This document shows positions 12,655 to 25,207 of a stretch of 64,000 nt of DNA, in pieces (within the stretch, counting starts at the first letter, position 1; each line of letters begins with the position of its first letter). The position numbers and the translations under genes were made by a program. This DNA is from Telmatactis stephensoni (Eukaryota; Cnidaria; Anthozoa; Actiniaria; Isophelliidae). The notes beneath the pieces were generated by a model. It saw nothing but the letters and a program-made list of their open reading frames with translations. It did not search any database and was not told the DNA's origin. Location: the NCBI GenBank assembly GCA_029948255.1, contig JALIZF010001635.1, positions 310,001-374,000 on the forward strand, in the 5' to 3' direction.

Positions 12655-13476
12655 GTCTTTTATTCATATATATAACATCCGAAACATGAATGAAAAAATA
12701 CACGATTTGTTATTGCGTCAAATATGCCGTTGTAGAAGTCTTTACAGCAAACAATTTGGAGCTTTTAGCAGTTCGAATTCTACCAGAGACTGTCCTCGGA
12801 TGATTTCAGATATATAAAAGTCAAGACTATTTTGAGGAAGAATTTCTAGTTGTAGCTGCAGGCTAGAGATTCGCGTCACCGAAATTTTACAATTTATTTC
12901 GCCTCAGTCAGTTCTGATTTCTTTAATTTACATTCGGCAAGAAATAAGTGCGTCTACGGCTTGGCTTTTTATTAAGTTTCAAATCTTGTAATCGACTGAC
13001 TGTATACTTTGAGACGTATATTGAGGCAGTAACTAAATACGCCAGATAGAAGTTTAAAGTTATTTATCGTTTTGATCTAAAGCAATAGACAGTCAGGAGC
13101 CAGTCCGAGCACGGCTGTGACCTCAACAGTACAAGTCTGAGCTATGACAAGTGACCGTTAATTGCGTTACACTACCGTAACGTCTAGTACGTGAGATTAT
13201 ATATTATTAGCGATATTTTGCTGCACACACAGAGAGAAACTGTTTTATATTTGTTCGGGTAGCTTCTCCTTGCTGTTTGTGGGGCTACAACCATAAAAAC
13301 AAATACCCTGAAAACGTAGCTTAATTGTTTATGTAATTCGAACTAAAGTGGTCGAGGCCTCACCAAATCTCTCATTTTATTCATATATAAAACATTCGAA
13401 ACATGAACGAAAAGATACACGATTTGTTATTGTGTCAAATATACCGTTGTAGAAGTCTTTACAGCAAACAATTGAG
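12655..13476 (+). repeat. About 105-bp direct repeat pair
   Basis: 12655-12762 and 13372-13476 both contain TACACGATTTGTTATTG, CGTTGTAGAAGTCTTTACAG and CAAACAATT in the same order, about 90% alike by eye. The 610 bp between are not repeated. Confidence 0.75.
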
Positions 13477-16400
13477 ATATATAGTGAAATAAGAAGTTGA
13501 ATAAACTGGTATATTTTTGCCTGTTGGAGATATTTAATACCCATGCATGATAATAGAAAAGGGCAAACACTAGTTGTTGACAGACAAACTGACTAATCAA
13601 GATATTTTTTTAGTTTAAGCCGATTCAAAAAAGGTCATTATGTTACGGTTAGCTATTTCCCGGAATGATGAAGAATGCGTGAAACGGCTCGGGAAGAGTA
13701 CGAACGGAGCCGGTCATTGGAGCCTCTCAAAAGGGCACGAGTGAACGCACGTGTGCGTCTAGTTATTACTCGTGCCTGTCCCGAAGGGACTGGGGCACGA
13801 GGTTTTAAACAGTAGTTTCGTCTATCGTTGTCACAAAATGGAAAATACACAGGAAGCCCAGCACACAGGTCGTCGGAGTCGAGGCGTTCACGTGGACAGC
13901 AGCACGTACGTCATATTGAAAGCTACCTAGCGAAGCGAAGAAGCATGACAAAGCTACCATGTGGAGTGCTATTTTCTTTGAATTTCTCGTTTTTTTAACT
14001 GCTAAACTACTCCAGCTGTTCTGTTGCCGAATTATTGAACTCAGATTTATGGACTCATAACGGTCCATAACATTGTCATAACTTACTACAGAACAGAAGT
14101 TATAAGCTTACGGCAAGCGAGGTGGTACAAACTTCGTAAATTCGGTCATTGCAGTAATTTGAAACTCGAAGGTCACGGTGAATAAAATGAAGCATGTTTG
14201 CATTTAAAGACTGAAATTGCAGCGACAATTTTCTTGCTTGATGACAGCATAGTTAATTACCAGGAGAGCGACATAAAAAAATCCACCCGGAAAGGATTTC
14301 ACTCTAGATGTGATCGAATTTTTTCCAAGCAAAGTAGTACAAATGTGGCAAGGAATAAGAAATTAACTATCAGCAATTTCCCCTAACATCCGACACATCC
14401 AATCTTAGCGAAACATCTAAATTATCACTACAATAATTTAATCATACTGTTCACACATGAATATTGTGCATCAAATAGCACATGCCATCAATACCAAACC
14501 TGTGACCTCTTACTTTGATACACTTAGGCACGAGTAAGCCCTGGCACAATGGTCTAGTTCAATTTTCATACACTTTACATGCAAAGTCTGATTTTCTTAT
14601 TGGTCAGTTTGTACCACGTGACGCGTTGTTATGACGTGACAAACGTCACTATGCAATAATAACCAACAATCAACGGTATTAAAGCACAGTTGGAAAGAAA
14701 AAATGTCCCTGGTGATAAATTTGAGGATTTTTCGAAAAAGAGAAGATTAACAAGCATACTTAAAACATAAAGAAGACTGCTTGGCGTGCCTGTTTTGAAG
14801 GTAAACTCTAAATTTCATTGGAGTTTTTGGAGCTTACTGAGATCAACATATTTCAACGGCTTAAAAACAGAGTTCGCCGGCTTTCCAAATTCATCTTAAT
14901 ATTTACTGTTTTTTAGACTGGTTATCCAAAACCTATCTCATAGAAAGTTTAGAAAGTCTGTCGCCACAAGTTCTCTCAGATGGGGTAAAGAAATTTCAGA
15001 AAACAAGTACTTCAGCCTTCGGCTCATCGCGCGCTCTATCTTCGTCATCGTCTTTTTCAAATTGTTCGTTTTTAAGATGGCGACACATATAACGCGCGCT
15101 CTGATTGACTGAAAAATCTATGAACTATTTCCCCATGGGCTGCACGGCTCCGTTTTTAACGTTCTAGGCTCTGTTATAAATCAATTAGACAACAGAAAAC
15201 CGTTTGCCCATGGCGTTATAGACGCACTTGAGAAAATATAAAGAACTCTTAACAAACTAGAGTCACATGACATCACTGACATGAACCAAATATTCATAAA
15301 AATCTAACACTTCCAAAGAGAATTTTCAGAAAACAAACTATCCAGTCAGTCTGCAGTTTAGTTTCAATGAAGTTTTAGCTAAATTAGAAGGATTGTGATA
15401 CTAGTCCCCCTTTAAATTCAGCTAAAACTTTGAAATTCCTTGGATTTCTCAGTAGTGTGGATCTAAAATAAAAAGAAATTAAAGATCCTTTTTTGACTTA
15501 ATGATCAGACTAAGGCAAATTGGTTTTTTTGGATTAAGCACTAATGCATAAAACTGGCCCGACTCATTTCAGAATGAACCCAATGGTTAAACTGTACTTA
15601 GCTGGTGAAACAAAAATCATTGATTGTTAACTCGTGAAATACATTTAAAAAAGGTTAGTTCACATGAGATTCTTATGCAATACTATACAAGAGAATGACA
15701 TGAAAAACTTATGTGTTACTATATATAAACCAGTAATCATGTATATCTTTATGATTTCAAATTAATGTGGAAATTGACTCAGTCAAAGAATTGTAGCAGC
15801 AAACGTTATGTGGAAATAAACTTCGAATCAAAATATACTGTATTGTGCAACATTGTGCAATTTATTGAGTTGGTAACTAAACACTTTTACGCGCTAAATT
15901 AAATAGTAAAGAATCTAAAGAAGACTAAGATATATAAAATAGGGGAGAAGGGATGGAGAGAAAAAGCAGGGACCCTACTTTTCCTCTCCCTTCTTTTCTC
16001 CCTTCTCCCCTCCAGGCCTTAACTCGTTCATATTGCCGCTCGTCCGCATATTCTAACAAAAGACCTTAAAAAGGTCATGTGGTTACTGGTAAAATATGCA
16101 AACGTTTTGAGTATATAGAACTAATTATTGCAAAGTAAATAAAAGAAATGACACATGCAATGATTTCTACATTGATTCTTTATTATAATAGTCGAGAGAT
16201 CAGCCTAGTCCCCAGGCTATCCCGTTTCGCGAGAGATGTTGTTCGTCGTTCAGCTTTCTTGGCAATTGTCTTGTGAAAGAGGGTGATTATATTTATACAA
16301 CTGCATAATATATACTATAGTGGCCGTTTGAGTTGCGTGACAACTCAGATCGTCTTACTAATATACATATATCATGACATCCCCCTTTCTGTAAGAGATT

Positions 16401-17343
16401 ATAAACATTGATTATGGTTGTTTTCTTAATCGTCAAGAGTCAGATCTGAGTGGTTGGATCGTAGCTACATGGCTGTCAAACAAACACCGTGTTTTCATGT
16501 CCATCTTTCTGGTTAAAACTTTCGTAAATCTACTGGAATTCTGAAAAATTCCTTAAATACACACTTCGAATAAACTTTGCAAGAGCTGTGCCTGATTATA
16601 TTGATAAAAGAGAAGGAAAACATTGCTCACTTACCAAAGCCTCTTGTTGAAGCGATGGTGAGCACATGGAAAGGTGATTGGGTTTCATGTCAGTCGTTCC
16701 GAATGGCGTCCCGAATGGAGTCAGAGACGCCATATTTATCGAACATTGTCAAAGTTACGCCTTAACGAACATTTTCATGAAAGAAAAACAATTAATTGTT
16801 CTAAAAGGGCACCAAAAAGTTTATAATTTATTATCGATAATCGAATAATTGAGCAAAAAAGGTTCGGACGAAGTTCGAATATTTTCGTCTAGACACTTCG
16901 TTTCAACTTCGGAAATTTCCGAATTACACACCCTCACGCATACCCGATGACATAGTGCGTTACTGGCTTTAAAGAACCTCATCTTTACTGAATCTGCACA
17001 GGGAACCCGGCTTTATATATTCAGCTATATTTCTATACTTTATCAAAACGCTAATATTGGGATTCCTGTGACATGAGACAAAAGACTCTAAGTTATACAA
17101 TAGAACGAGCGACGCTAACCAAGAACAAAAACCTGAACAAAGGTTTGCGGTGCGTGCAGTAAAGACCCAATTTATCCCTTTCTCAACTATAGAGGAGTCA
17201 GATGCAGACAAGTATAAATGCCCGTCTGTATATATCTAATATTAGTGAAAGCCTCACAACTGTAGTTTATTAATTTCATTTATTGCCCGACAAAGCGAAT
17301 ATCTACTACACATTGATATCCATTAATTTATCATGACATTTTA

Positions 17344-18825
17344 TTAATGGGTTCGGAGACGCGAGCAAAAGCACGGATGAACATCGGTAATGTCATCCAA
17401 AGTAAACTCTGATGTTTCTGGCTTGTATCTGAAGTGAACTTCTAGCCCCGTATCGCACATTTGGTCTGAGGTAAACGCTTCCCTTTTGATGTCCTGGGTC
17501 ATCTTACGATCAATTCCGTCCCAATTCACGGCATCTGGAAACAGAAATCAACGTTGTGTCAACGACGGGGATCGAGATGAAAGTCCGCCTCGAACCCGGT
17601 TGGGTGGGTGGGGGGGGGGGGGGGTACTCCATTGTGAAAGGATCGGGTATGCTTGTCGGAAATTTTCAAACATACCCCTAAAAGATTCGGGAGTCTTTTA
17701 AAAAAGGGCGTGGCCGGACGACTTTTAACCCCTAAAAGATACCAGCGATAACAAGCTAACGAACATTTTTATGATGAACATAAACTTGGATGGTCGACAC
17801 ACTTTAACTGGGCAAATTTCTTTCATTTGAGAACAAGATAATAAGCGATGGGCTCTTTTGATGCCCTAAGAGAGACCAGGAAATGCTAAAGCTCTAAACT
17901 TCAAAGGAGCTAAATGTTTAATCATATATTTATGCGCGTTTGCATATCGTCGTTTTTCGTTTCCTTCAATTAATTTATAATTACTTTTTACATGTGCCTT
18001 TGCGTTCTTTTCATTTAAATCATTTATTCAGATAACTAAGACTACTGTAAATAACTTATATTTTGTATTTTGTACACACCCCGCCTAGACTAGCTTGCTA
18101 TTTGCCGTGTGTGCAAGGGCAATAGGACAAAGTCGTTGTGTTTAATTTATGTGTAATAAATCAAGTTAAAAATTGTACTTATCTGCAGTCAATCCTTTGA
18201 AGCTCTGAAGTCACATTATTTCCTCTGTTTTTGACCTTTCTGGCCTCTGTTCTAGCTGTTATAATGCTTTATCTTTGGTCAAACGAACGTTCCAACGGTT
18301 TGAATATCGATACTCGTTTGCAATTGGGGTCCAGTTCCCGCTCCGCCAAACTTTAGTTAGCGAGTAGTAATAAGTTAATCAAATTCGACTTAAGATCACT
18401 CTAAGTGAGAGCTCTCACACAACGACTTTGTCCTATTGCCCTTGGTCCATCCAGGCACTTTTGCATTTACACCTAGCTACGGCCAGGGCCCGGTTGTTCG
18501 AAAGTGGATTAGCGTTAACCCAGGATTAACTCCAAATGTTTTCTTTAGAGTTAACCCCGGATTAGCGCTAATCGGCTTTCGAACAACCGGGCCCAGGTCA
18601 AGTTCTATCGTAGATTTTTTTCTTGTCAATTTCAATCTTTCTTTGAAATAACTTTGCACTAGTAAGAAGCCCTTTACTTGTTGATTCTGACCTAAGTTAA
18701 GTGCTTAAATAGACTTCTATTAATTACAATTGCCTTCTTCTAAAGGATTATGAAAAGTGAATACCTTTGTTTTGGTCATTCAAAGCGCGCGGATTTGTAG
18801 ATGTAGTGTCACAGAAACTTGGAAT
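17344..18825 (-). CDS. Two 3' exons of an unrecognised gene
   Basis: Exon 18765-18825 (61 nt, acceptor CCTGCAG, donor GTATTC) joins in phase to terminal exon 17344-17534 (acceptor TTTCCAG), which ends at a TAA overlapping an AATAAA at 17345-17340. The joined stretch is 83 residues, running from IPSFCDTTSTNPRALN to HPCFCSRLRTH. It has four cysteines, is rich in Asp, Thr and Lys, and has no membrane segment. I do not recognise the family. Upstream exons, including any signal peptide, should lie to the right on the minus strand, but I could not identify them. Clean splice sites and matching phase argue for a real gene; homology is not established. Confidence 0.55.
17605..17765. repeat. Relative of the ACCCCTAAAAGGTACC hAT-like element
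   Basis: A G-run, then TACTCCATTGTGAAAGGATC, GTATGCTTGTCGGAAATTTTC and two ACCCCTAAAAGAT blocks, as in 55844-56250. Lies just upstream of the terminal exon at 17344-17534. Confidence 0.6.
18114..18444. mobile_element. DNA element with 28-bp perfect inverted ends
   Basis: CAAGGGCAATAGGACAAAGT... at 18114-18141 is exactly inverted at 18417-18444. The 275 bp between are AT-rich and non-coding. Lies in the intron-intergenic region right of exon 17534. Confidence 0.72.
18486..18594. mobile_element. 109-bp foldback MITE
   Basis: GGGCCCGGTTGTTCGAAAG and its inverse form the ends. The inner AGGATTAAC/GTTAACCCCGG blocks also pair, so most of the element can form one hairpin. Confidence 0.75.
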
Positions 18826-20171
18826 CTGCAGGACAGAGTAAAGGACTCAATAGATATTAATTAAAAAACAAATCAAATTAGTTTCAAATGTAAAATATTG
18901 CACTGAAATACGTTCAGTAGCAATTGTGTGTACCGCTTTTCAACGTGCTTATCCGAATCAATTTTATCTAACGTTTTTGAACAAATTATTAAAATTTGTA
19001 CATGAACTTGTAAAACATGTCGTCCTTTTTATGAAATCAATTCTTACGATCACCTACTACAGGCTGGTATTATCGCTGACACTATTAGTGCCACCTGTAA
19101 ATTGGAAACCTATGCTTAGCTTCATTGAATTATTGCCGTGGTTGAATGCCCGCAACCCAAATCAAACCTTTTTGACAACTATTTTGTTTCGAGTTGCGTT
19201 CACGTTAATGATAGACCATTTCGAATAAACGATTGTATGAAGGTGCACTTGATTGTACGTCTCTATGTAAATTGCGTTATCATATGTCTCTAATACGCCA
19301 TTGATTGTCATACTATATATGCAATTGACTTTCTATTAGTGTTTTAGGAAGAGATTTTTTCAAGTTCAAGCAGTGAACGAGAAAAACTCCTGAGTTGAAA
19401 AATAGCTGTTATACAAAACTAAAATCATTTCTGTCAGAAAGTTTAAGTTGTTTGTAAGAAGTTTTGGCCGATGAAAATTGAATCAAAATGTTAATCCAAA
19501 ACGAAAATTTGGATCGAAAATGAGGTTTAGGCCTTCATTTGCTGCATGTTTTCTTTATATTCAGCTTGAAACAGCTTAATCCCAACACAGCTCAAGAAAA
19601 ATTAAGTCTTTGTACAATTAAAAAATATGTTTTAAACATATATTTTATCTTGGTACATCAGTTTCTAACCGGTAGAAAAAGGAATTTGAGTGTTAATACA
19701 GAACGAAAATTTGGATTAAAACTCGCACGAAGGTCTAGTTTTTGGTGCTTTTCGCCATTACTTTTGCTCGTCATTGAAAAAATCTCCTCTTAATGATTAA
19801 CCATTGCGCGAAATTGAAAGTATATTTGTCATCTTTGATTGTCCAAAGGTGCAATTGTTCAGCCATTGATGCTATTGAATATTAATACATATGCAAATAG
19901 CGTCATTGAAAGTTCGTTCGCGTTAATGAAGTTCATGGAAGTGCTAATGAATATGAATATCCAATCTATGAAAAAAATATAACAAAAAAGTTTGGCATCC
20001 ATTTCTGACATTTATAGAACTCAAACATTAATTTTGGTGATTGAAAATAAAGGAACGAAATATCAAGGAAAGTTTAAGAACTATTCATTAGAGTTTTTCC
20101 GCACAAGAGTTTTACAAATGCAAATCTACACTTCATGCATTAGATATGCAAATTATGCTCTAAAGGTGTGC

Positions 20172-20865
20172 TAGACAAGGCGCAAAACTGAAAAAGTCGA
20201 TCGCAAAAAGTGCAGAAGGCATTTTGGGGTAGAGGCTGGTAACATAACTATTCTAAACCGATTTTTCATGCTGAATGCGAATATGACTGTTACCAAGACG
20301 TATTCTGCAATCTTATACGTGTAAATGACGTATTTTGTGAATTGCTACAGTCATTTCTACTAATGGCTTTTTCATGTAATTCCAAAAGCTCCCAAACTTA
20401 AAAACGGTTATCATAGCTGGAAAGAGGACATCAAAATCAGCAAAACTGTGAAGTTTGAAGGATATCAGTTGAAAACTGAAGGAGATACGAATTTTCAAAA
20501 ATCGAAATTTGCATAACTGTAAGTGTTTTCATACAAAATTTCGTTTTTTGAAAATTCGTATCTCCTTGATTTTTCAACTGATATCCTTTAAACTTCACAG
20601 TTTTGCTGATTTTGATATGCTCTTTCCAGCTATGGTAATTGTTTTTAAGTTTGGGAGCTTTTGGAATTACATGAAAAAGCCGTTAGTAGAAATGACTGTA
20701 GCAATTCACAAAATACGTCATTTACACGTATAAGATTGCAGAATACGTCTTGGTAACAGTCATATTCGCATTCAGCATGAAAAATCGGTTTAGAATAGTT
20801 GTGTTACCAGCCTCTACCCCAAAATGCCTCCAGGTATCTGATTTTTCGAAAATGCGCCTTGACTA
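20172..20865. mobile_element. 694-bp near-perfect hairpin element
   Basis: The arms, about 20214-20515 and 20530-20830, are inverted copies around a spacer of roughly 15 nt. The ends TAGACAAGGCGCA and TGCGCCTTGACTA are bounded by TA, which would suit a Tc1/mariner-type MITE. The two mirrored reading frames inside come from the symmetry. Confidence 0.8.
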
Positions 20866-23756
20866 TGCTATTAAACGTGCAACTACAGTCGTTTGAGCGC
20901 GCACTTGTTCCGCTCTATTTGTTTATTATATATTTTAACTATTTATAAAATACATCATCTAATGTTAGGCTAATCCAAGGTTAGCCCGAAAGAAACCCTT
21001 TTATACCTATTTCAATAAAGGTTGTCCTTTCATTTGTTGCATACTGAATATTACATAGTGAATACCAATGTATTGTGACTATATGATTTTTACAAATTTT
21101 TCATGACTAAAATATACAAAATGCAAACTGTCTACTTTGTTCCAACCTGAAAGGCTATAGAGAGACATGATGTGTAGTTATATTGCCTCTTGTTTGCCAA
21201 TTACGTATACAATTTGTTCATGATTGGTATATGCACTATGCAATATTCAGTGTGCAGCAAAACCAAGGACAACCTTTTTGTGGTTACTGGCTTTATGCGT
21301 CGCTCATGCATGACTGCCAATTCGAATTAAAAACAATAGCTATTTGTTAAGTATTTACAAATATTTTCACATACTATTATTCCATGAGTTAATTGAAATG
21401 GTCGTGGAAATAAATATTTGGTTTTTCTACAAAAAAATGACTTCTATGCTCGACTCGTATAGATTGGCGCGCAAGCGATCTTCGACGAGAAAGTGGGTGT
21501 ACTTTGATGTCATCTCACTCCTCAGCGAGAACGGTGACCTCCATTTTTTATTTGCTTTTTGAACTTCCATGATGACATTATTTCACCATGCGAAGTATGA
21601 AGGAAAAAACATGGTAAACTTTTTTGCCCGCGAACGTCCTTAATGGGGCGCGAGCCGTATGATTCCCATCTGTGCTATTTTTAGTAACCGGATGCAGTTT
21701 AATTTTCGTCTTACCCTACTCCCGTGCGTCGAAAAATTGAACGAGTAGAATTTCGCGATTTGAGCTTTATAAAATCACATAATCGATACTAAATTTATTC
21801 TAGATTCCACGAAAAAGCCATCTGATGTATGTCCAATTAATAACATACAACAAAAAATTATAAAAGAATTGCGAAACGAGTTCTCATCTAAATGAGCGAA
21901 ATTTTTTGAATGAATTGGTTCTTGTTTATCGCCTTGTCGATCGATAGAAAGTTTATTTGTTCATTATTTTTGTGTCTAGGAATGAAGCTCATCGCAAGAA
22001 GAAAGCGCCCTAAATCTTCCTCCTTTTGAACGTAAAACATCACAATGATTTAGGCCTAGGGCTTTTGCTCCGAAGAGAAAATTTACAATGAAAGATACGT
22101 TTTACTCAGTCATTCCCAGGTTATGAAGAACAATGAGGTTTTGTTCTCAAAATACCATACTAAAAGCTAATTCTCATCATCACTTTTCAGAACCACTAGA
22201 GATGAAACGCACCTGCTATATATGTCACATCAAAGAGACCATATCATTTTTCGCGGTATGGAAGGTTCTTTTTAGCAACAGGAAGTCGACGCCATCGCGC
22301 ACGCAAACTGTGAAATTTGATTTCCGCTCCAAATTCTCTTCCGGTTCTTATCCCCGTGACGTGGTAAAATTAAGAGTTTGGCGTTTTTTAGGAAAAGAGA
22401 GAAAAATGACCGTTTGCGCACGCGATAGCTTCAACTTTCTGTTACTAGAAGCATTAACATTGAGCTCGTTATCGCAAACTACAAACCACAGTTTCCCGTT
22501 TCCCATTTTTGGTTTGCTGTATCTATATATACTGTTGTGCATTAAGATTGGTGATGTCGATTAGTAAAACTAACAAAGTTTTATGAGGAATTTTTGAACT
22601 TCAGATACATTAAGATTGACGATTTTTCTCAATCACGCGATTTCGGTCTTGCAGCGTCGGGAACCTGTCTAAAGGTAAATGAAATATAGTATTTTTTTGT
22701 TCTGTTAAACATTGTAAACTAACGTTTGAAGCCTTTTCCTTATTTTATGTATGTCTTGTCTTTGGCGCAGATGCTTCTCTTGAAATTATAGAATAATATT
22801 TTTAAAAATCCTTAATTTCAACTTTTATCTGATTGTTCTGGGATGGTCAAAGCAGCACAAACATTAATTCCGTTATTTTCGCTTGAAAATATTTATCTGC
22901 TATTTTCTCAAAAACGTTCTCATAGATCAGTTTGCTTTAAGAGTTGTCTAGCTTTAGCTGCAGGTGGAAGCTATTGTATAGGGTAGTCTGTTTTGAGCGG
23001 TCAAGACTAGATATCGAGAAAATGCGCAAAAAGCAACTTTAATGACGTCATAAGGCGAAGCCACATTAAGGCCGATCTCCTTCGAACTCCCATTTAACAA
23101 AAATTTATTAAAAGAAGAGTCGTTCAGGAACGTGACTAGTTCAACAGAACGCTGTGACAGGGATTACAGCGATTCAAAGTTAGGTAGAGGGGTATTTACA
23201 AAATCCAGGTGAGTATGGCAGGTGAAATGGCTTCTTGTTTTATAAATCATTCCCGCGAAGGAACGGTGTTCTTTCTGAAATTGATGACATGGAAAACATT
23301 ATTTCAATAATGTTAAAACGACTTCTTACAAGTACGTATCAGCTGTTCCGACTATAACATGTCAGTGTTGTGGGGTATATACAATTATATTTAATTTTTA
23401 CCTCATACCTAACTTCATACTCCATCGTTGCATTAATATAATCTATTTTCATTAATGATTAATACTGTTTGCATCAAAGAATTATTAATGAAATAATGTA
23501 ACAAAAGCTAGCTATGATAATTATAATAATAAGGTACACAAAATAGAAACTATGGACATTTGTATCCAGACCTTTGGCTATACAATTTTTAGAAATAAAA
23601 GCCGTTTTTAAACGTAGAATCATAATTAAAACCATAAATATATATTGCGTAGATACATTCCATTTTGTATACAACGTCTTTGTTGAAACTAAAGTCTTCG
23701 TTGGTGCTAAATTTCATGATCAGAATTGTGAAGTCTAACTCCTTTGCTTATCATTC

Positions 23757-23891
23757 GGGGCCCGTCCGCATGAAGGCGAGTTGTCCCTGGTAGCAGGGAT
23801 AACTCTTTTGTTTTGTGTCCCTCAGAGAAAATAAAATAAGAGAGTTATCCCTGCTACCAGGGACAACTCGTCTTCGTGTGAACGTGCTCTT
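23757..23891. mobile_element. Foldback MITE, CGAGTTGTCCCTGGTAGCAG ends
   Basis: 23780-23812 and 23839-23870 are inverted almost perfectly. The outer CGTCCGCATGAAGG and CTTCGTGTGAACG also pair. Non-coding. Confidence 0.75.
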
Positions 23892-24039
23892 AATCTGCAG
23901 CGATTTCTTGCAGAACCTAGATGCATGTTTGTTGCAATCCGAGCTGTTACCCTATAAGTTGACGCCTATAAGTTGTTAAGAATCATTATTTGACACCTAT
24001 AAGTTGTGAAGCACAACATTTTGTATATAAGCCCTTTTA

Positions 24040-24258
24040 GGGGGTGTTTACATGACACTAGGATCATCCTAGCAAGCAAATCGTCCTACCTGCTATACAT
24101 TTACTGCATTCTGTTTACCGTGGAAATGTGTGTCTTCACTTCGGGTAGTAGGATCACCCTACTAAACAAAATGCAAGTAAATGTATAGCTGGTAGGATGA
24201 TTCGCCTGCTAGAATGATCCTAGTGCTAGGATGATCCTAGTGTCATCTAAACACTCCC
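24040..24258. mobile_element. Harbinger-like MITE with TTA duplication
   Basis: The ends GGGGGTGTTTACATGACAC and GTGTCATCTAAACACTCCC are inverted. TTA is found directly on both sides (24037-24039, 24259-24261). Internal CTAGGATGATCCTAG motifs are themselves palindromic. Confidence 0.75.
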
Positions 24259-25207
24259 TTAGGATCAATGAACAAATGTCAAATGACAAAAAAGTTGGTG
24301 AATGCGTCACAGAGATATAACGCCCTGTACTTTGGTAACAAATTGATAAGCATAAAAACGATTGTTTTTGTAAACATCTCCTAGATTGAAGTGTGAGTAT
24401 GACTTGACAAGGTTTTGTGGAAAGGTTTGACCAATCACAAATGTAGCACTTACAGTTTTATGCAGTTAATGATAAAGTATTACAAAGCAGCTTTGGCGAA
24501 TTTTCCGCTATACCCCATAGAATTAAGGATTTTTGTGTTTCTCCCGGCTACATTTGACTGAGATTCTATATGAGATGAAGCATTATGTAATTGCTGCCTC
24601 TACAATCTGTTAAGGCAAATCGAGCGACCCCTTCCTACTCCCTCTCCCCGTTATCACGTGACGTCACAAAATGACGTCATAAGGCATAATGTCTACTTAC
24701 AAACAGAACATCTCCCCTACACAGTGATACATTGCAGAACGTGAGCAGTTGGAACGTTTTCTTGCAAGAAAACGTAATCTTTGTGTCACTCTCTCTTTGT
24801 TCACAAATTCCCTCTGACACTTCCCTTTTCCTACCCCTAAGGTTTTATTTCTCAAGACACTTGGGGGGTATTTTGAAGCGCAAGCGAAGTGAAACGTTCT
24901 GTTTTTCTTTTGGCACTAAATTAGCGTTTCACTAATATTAAAAGATGAGCTGAAAGGCGGACAAACGGAAACTTCAATTCAGGAAGTCAATGTCAAACAA
25001 GTCCAGCTCTATAGAAAAAAATCGAAACTAGAATCGTCATTTAATTTGGCAAGAAAATATGATTGGCGGTGTAATTTGTGGTCCATGTGACATACTGTTT
25101 GCACCTTTAACTATATTAATATATATCGCATCACGTCTTTTTTTCCAGCGATAGTCCGAGGTGAACAAAGTGAGTAAATACCCATTGTTGACATAACAAA
25201 TAACAAT

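Larger units (their letters stand above)
11327..17343. other. Intergenic spacer left of the small gene
   Basis: Holds a TAAA/CAAA microsatellite (11696-11747), a tRNA-derived SINE, a pair of about 105-bp direct repeats (12655-12762 and 13372-13476) and several CTCGTGCC/GGCACGAG palindromic stretches (near 12080, 13765, 14525). A purine/pyrimidine inverted pair lies at 15942-16015. No convincing coding exon seen. Confidence 0.6.
18826..25207. other. Spacer between the small gene and the right receptor
   Basis: Contains the 694-bp hairpin element and two more foldback MITEs, listed separately. The rest is AT-rich. A polypyrimidine-AG (CTTTTTTTCCAG, 25136-25149) just before the right receptor could be a 5' UTR acceptor. 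I could not find the missing 5' exons of the small minus-strand gene. Confidence 0.5.

Noticed and set aside
20313..20733. Two nearly identical small proteins on opposite strands
   Set aside because: Mirror images produced by the hairpin element.
22133..22564. 143-aa plus-strand reading frame
   Set aside because: No protein-like motif, no splice context, overlapped by an equal frame on the other strand; probably chance.
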